This document shows positions 6,003-7,159 of a DNA stretch of 7,159 nt, one piece after another. The DNA lies in the NCBI GenBank assembly GCA_903887975.1, contig CAISSD010000148.1, positions 1 to 7,159 of the forward strand, read 5' to 3'. Each line of letters starts with the position of its first letter. Positions within the stretch are counted from its first letter, which is position 1. Under the pieces are notes generated by a model. The model was not told where the DNA came from. It worked only from the letters and a program-made list of their open reading frames with translations, and did not search any database. The position numbers and the translations under genes are program-made. This DNA is from an uncultured Legionellaceae bacterium. GTDB taxonomy: Bacteria; Pseudomonadota; Gammaproteobacteria; Legionellales; Legionellaceae.

Positions 6003-6800
6003 ATGATGAACTTTATTGGTCGTGGTGTGTTGTTGGTTTTGATGTTGACCATCGTTGGGTGTAAAACATGGTGGTATGATAAAGATGAACAAAATAACCC
6101 CTATCAAGGTATGTCTGCCAAAGAACTCTATACCGAAGCACGTCAAGAACTAACCAAAGAGCAGTACAGCGCTGCCATCAAACATTTGGAAGCGTTAGAT
6201 ACAATGTATCCGTTTCATGATGATGCTGAGCGTGCCGAAATGGATTTGATTTATGCGTACTATAAAAAAGAAGATTATGCATCTTGTGAGGCAACAGCGG
6301 AGCGTTTTATTCACATGTATCCTCGGGCCAAACACGCTGATTATGCTTACTACATGAAAGGCATGGCTGATTTTCAACAAAATAGAGGTGCATTGGCCAA
6401 TGTCATTGCCATTGATCAATCTTGGCGCGACCCTGGAACCAAATTTCAAGCTTATGCTGATTTTGGTACATTGATTCAAAAATTTCCAAACAGTCGTTAC
6501 AGTGCCGATGCATTGCAACGCATGATTTATTTACGCAATATGTTCGCACAACGAGAATTTAATACCGCAACGTATTATTACGAGCGACAAATGTATGTTG
6601 CAGCAAACGAGCGTTTGAATTATTTAATTAAAACCTATCCTCAAGCACCTATTGTGAAATCCGCATTGACCATGCTGTACCACAGTAATCAAAAACTTGG
6701 TTTAACCAAAGCAACGGCAGAAGTGTTAAGGGTTTATCAAGCCACTTATCATGAAAACCCTGGTTCAGTTGCCTTAAATAATGGTGTGGATGAGTTGTGA
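6003..6800 (+). CDS. bamD: Outer membrane protein assembly factor BamD (lipoprotein)
   Basis: Essential lipoprotein of the BAM complex. It sits on the periplasmic face of the outer membrane and works with BamA to insert beta-barrel proteins. From ATG 6003 the product is 265 aa (E. coli about 245). A short hydrophobic signal ends in the lipobox IVGC with the acylated Cys at residue 20; Lys at +2 is not an inner-membrane retention signal. TPR-type repeats follow: AIKHLEALDTMYPFHDDAER, then MDLIYAYYK, DYAYYMKGMADF, RDPGTKF, and LIQKFPNSRYSADALQRM, all matching BamD of E. coli. A TTG at 5979 would extend the frame by eight polar residues ahead of the signal peptide and is less likely. ATG 6006 has the better distance (6 nt) from TGGA at 5996-5999. 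Its 3' end overlaps the convergent PAP2 gene by 52 bp. Confidence 0.95.
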   Translation: MMNFIGRGVLLVLMLTIVGCKTWWYDKDEQNNPYQGMSAKELYTEARQELTKEQYSAAIKHLEALDTMYPFHDDAERAEMDLIYAYYKKEDYASCEATAERFIHMYPRAKHADYAYYMKGMADFQQNRGALANVIAIDQSWRDPGTKFQAYADFGTLIQKFPNSRYSADALQRMIYLRNMFAQREFNTATYYYERQMYVAANERLNYLIKTYPQAPIVKSALTMLYHSNQKLGLTKATAEVLRVYQATYHENPGSVALNNGVDEL

Positions 6801-7159
6801 GTTTTGATGCTGAGATGACATAAACCAAGAATGATGGCGCTTGCGATGAGATCGCTTGGATAATGCCATCCCAGCAAAACGCAACTTAGGGTAATCAACA
6901 CAGTGACAGGCACACAAAAAATTAATGCAACGGGCCAAATACGCAGGGCATAGACACAAATCCATGCCCATATCACATGGAATGAAGGCATGGCAATTAA
7001 ACCGCCTTCTAACGTTTGTGGGCGAATATGTTGATGAATTTGTTGAAATTTTAATCCTGTTGCCTGTTGAAACGAACTAAATAAATGCGTGTCTAAAACA
7101 CTTGCAGGACCAGTGGTTGGATAAATATAATAAAACATAAAGCCCAGTAATGCGCTGGA
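6749..7159 (-). CDS. PAP2-superfamily membrane protein, N-terminus beyond the window
   Basis: C-terminal 136 residues of a membrane-bound PAP2-superfamily phosphatase or phosphotransferase. The frame stays open to the right edge. The ATG at 7138 is preceded in frame by SSALLGF and has no ribosome site, so it is most likely internal. Counting from the window edge, AMPSFHVIWAW (56-66) is the PSxH motif and GWHYPSDLIAS (97-107) carries the second catalytic His and Asp. The motifs lie beside or between hydrophobic segments (about 59-70, 75-97, 103-116). The Arg of the common SRxxxxxH motif is absent (Cys 93 in its place). This fits the PAP2_3/inositol-phosphorylceramide-synthase-like branch better than classical lipid phosphatases. 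Probable substrate is a lipid phosphate or phosphoinositol lipid, but it cannot be specified. It converges on bamD with a 52-bp overlap. Confidence 0.85.
   Translation of the reverse strand, partial: SSALLGFMFYYIYPTTGPASVLDTHLFSSFQQATGLKFQQIHQHIRPQTLEGGLIAMPSFHVIWAWICVYALRIWPVALIFCVPVTVLITLSCVLLGWHYPSDLIASAIILGLCHLSIKTHNSSTPLFKATEPGFS

Noticed and set aside
6195..6518. 107-aa minus-strand frame inside bamD
   Set aside because: Shadow of the bamD reading frame; no homology-like features.

Overview
The window is AT-rich bacterial DNA. Gene content and protein similarity point to an intracellular gammaproteobacterium of the Legionellales type (inference). The supports are a GadC/Legionella-like APC antiporter, bamD, mpl, an OTU-like protease fragment, and a toxin-like gene whose C-terminus resembles a Dot/Icm secretion signal. 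The first ~340 bases look different: GGTATAT-rich palindromic repeats followed by a short GC-rich stretch. They may be a repeat island, a contig-end chimera or foreign (eukaryotic?) DNA.

Layout: 1-~340 is repeat DNA with a possible minus-strand coding remnant. From ~340 to 872 is the C-terminal half of an OTU-like cysteine protease, read in frame from the repeat. mpl (peptidoglycan recycling) is at 937-2283 with its own extended -10 promoter. It converges on, and overlaps by 20 bp, a complete APC-family amino acid antiporter gene (3673-2264, minus). The 100-bp gap at 3674-3773 carries back-to-back promoters. The right-hand one drives a two-gene unit: a 618-aa protein at 3774-5630, overlapping by 4 bp a 105-aa acidic protein at 5627-5944. 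bamD (6003-6800) follows. A PAP2-family membrane protein entering from the right edge (minus, 7159-6749) overlaps its tail.

The most notable item is the 618-aa protein. I recognise in it, in order, the catalytic signature of the calmodulin/actin-activated adenylate cyclase toxins (anthrax edema factor, Bordetella CyaA, Pseudomonas ExoY). These are two lysines exactly seven residues apart (K64, K71), a GDWD metal site (D294, D296), a G-x-I-T-x-x-E segment (374-380), and H506-G...N512-P with the family's six-residue spacing. The spacers are much longer than in known members, and the protein ends in an acidic EEE patch like the E-block of Dot/Icm effectors. The best reading is an ExoY/CyaA-type nucleotidyl cyclase effector, co-transcribed with a small acidic partner and placed between housekeeping genes.

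The other genes are envelope or transport functions: Mpl recycles murein tripeptide, BamD assembles outer-membrane proteins, the antiporter moves amino acids, and the PAP2 protein probably acts on lipid phosphates.
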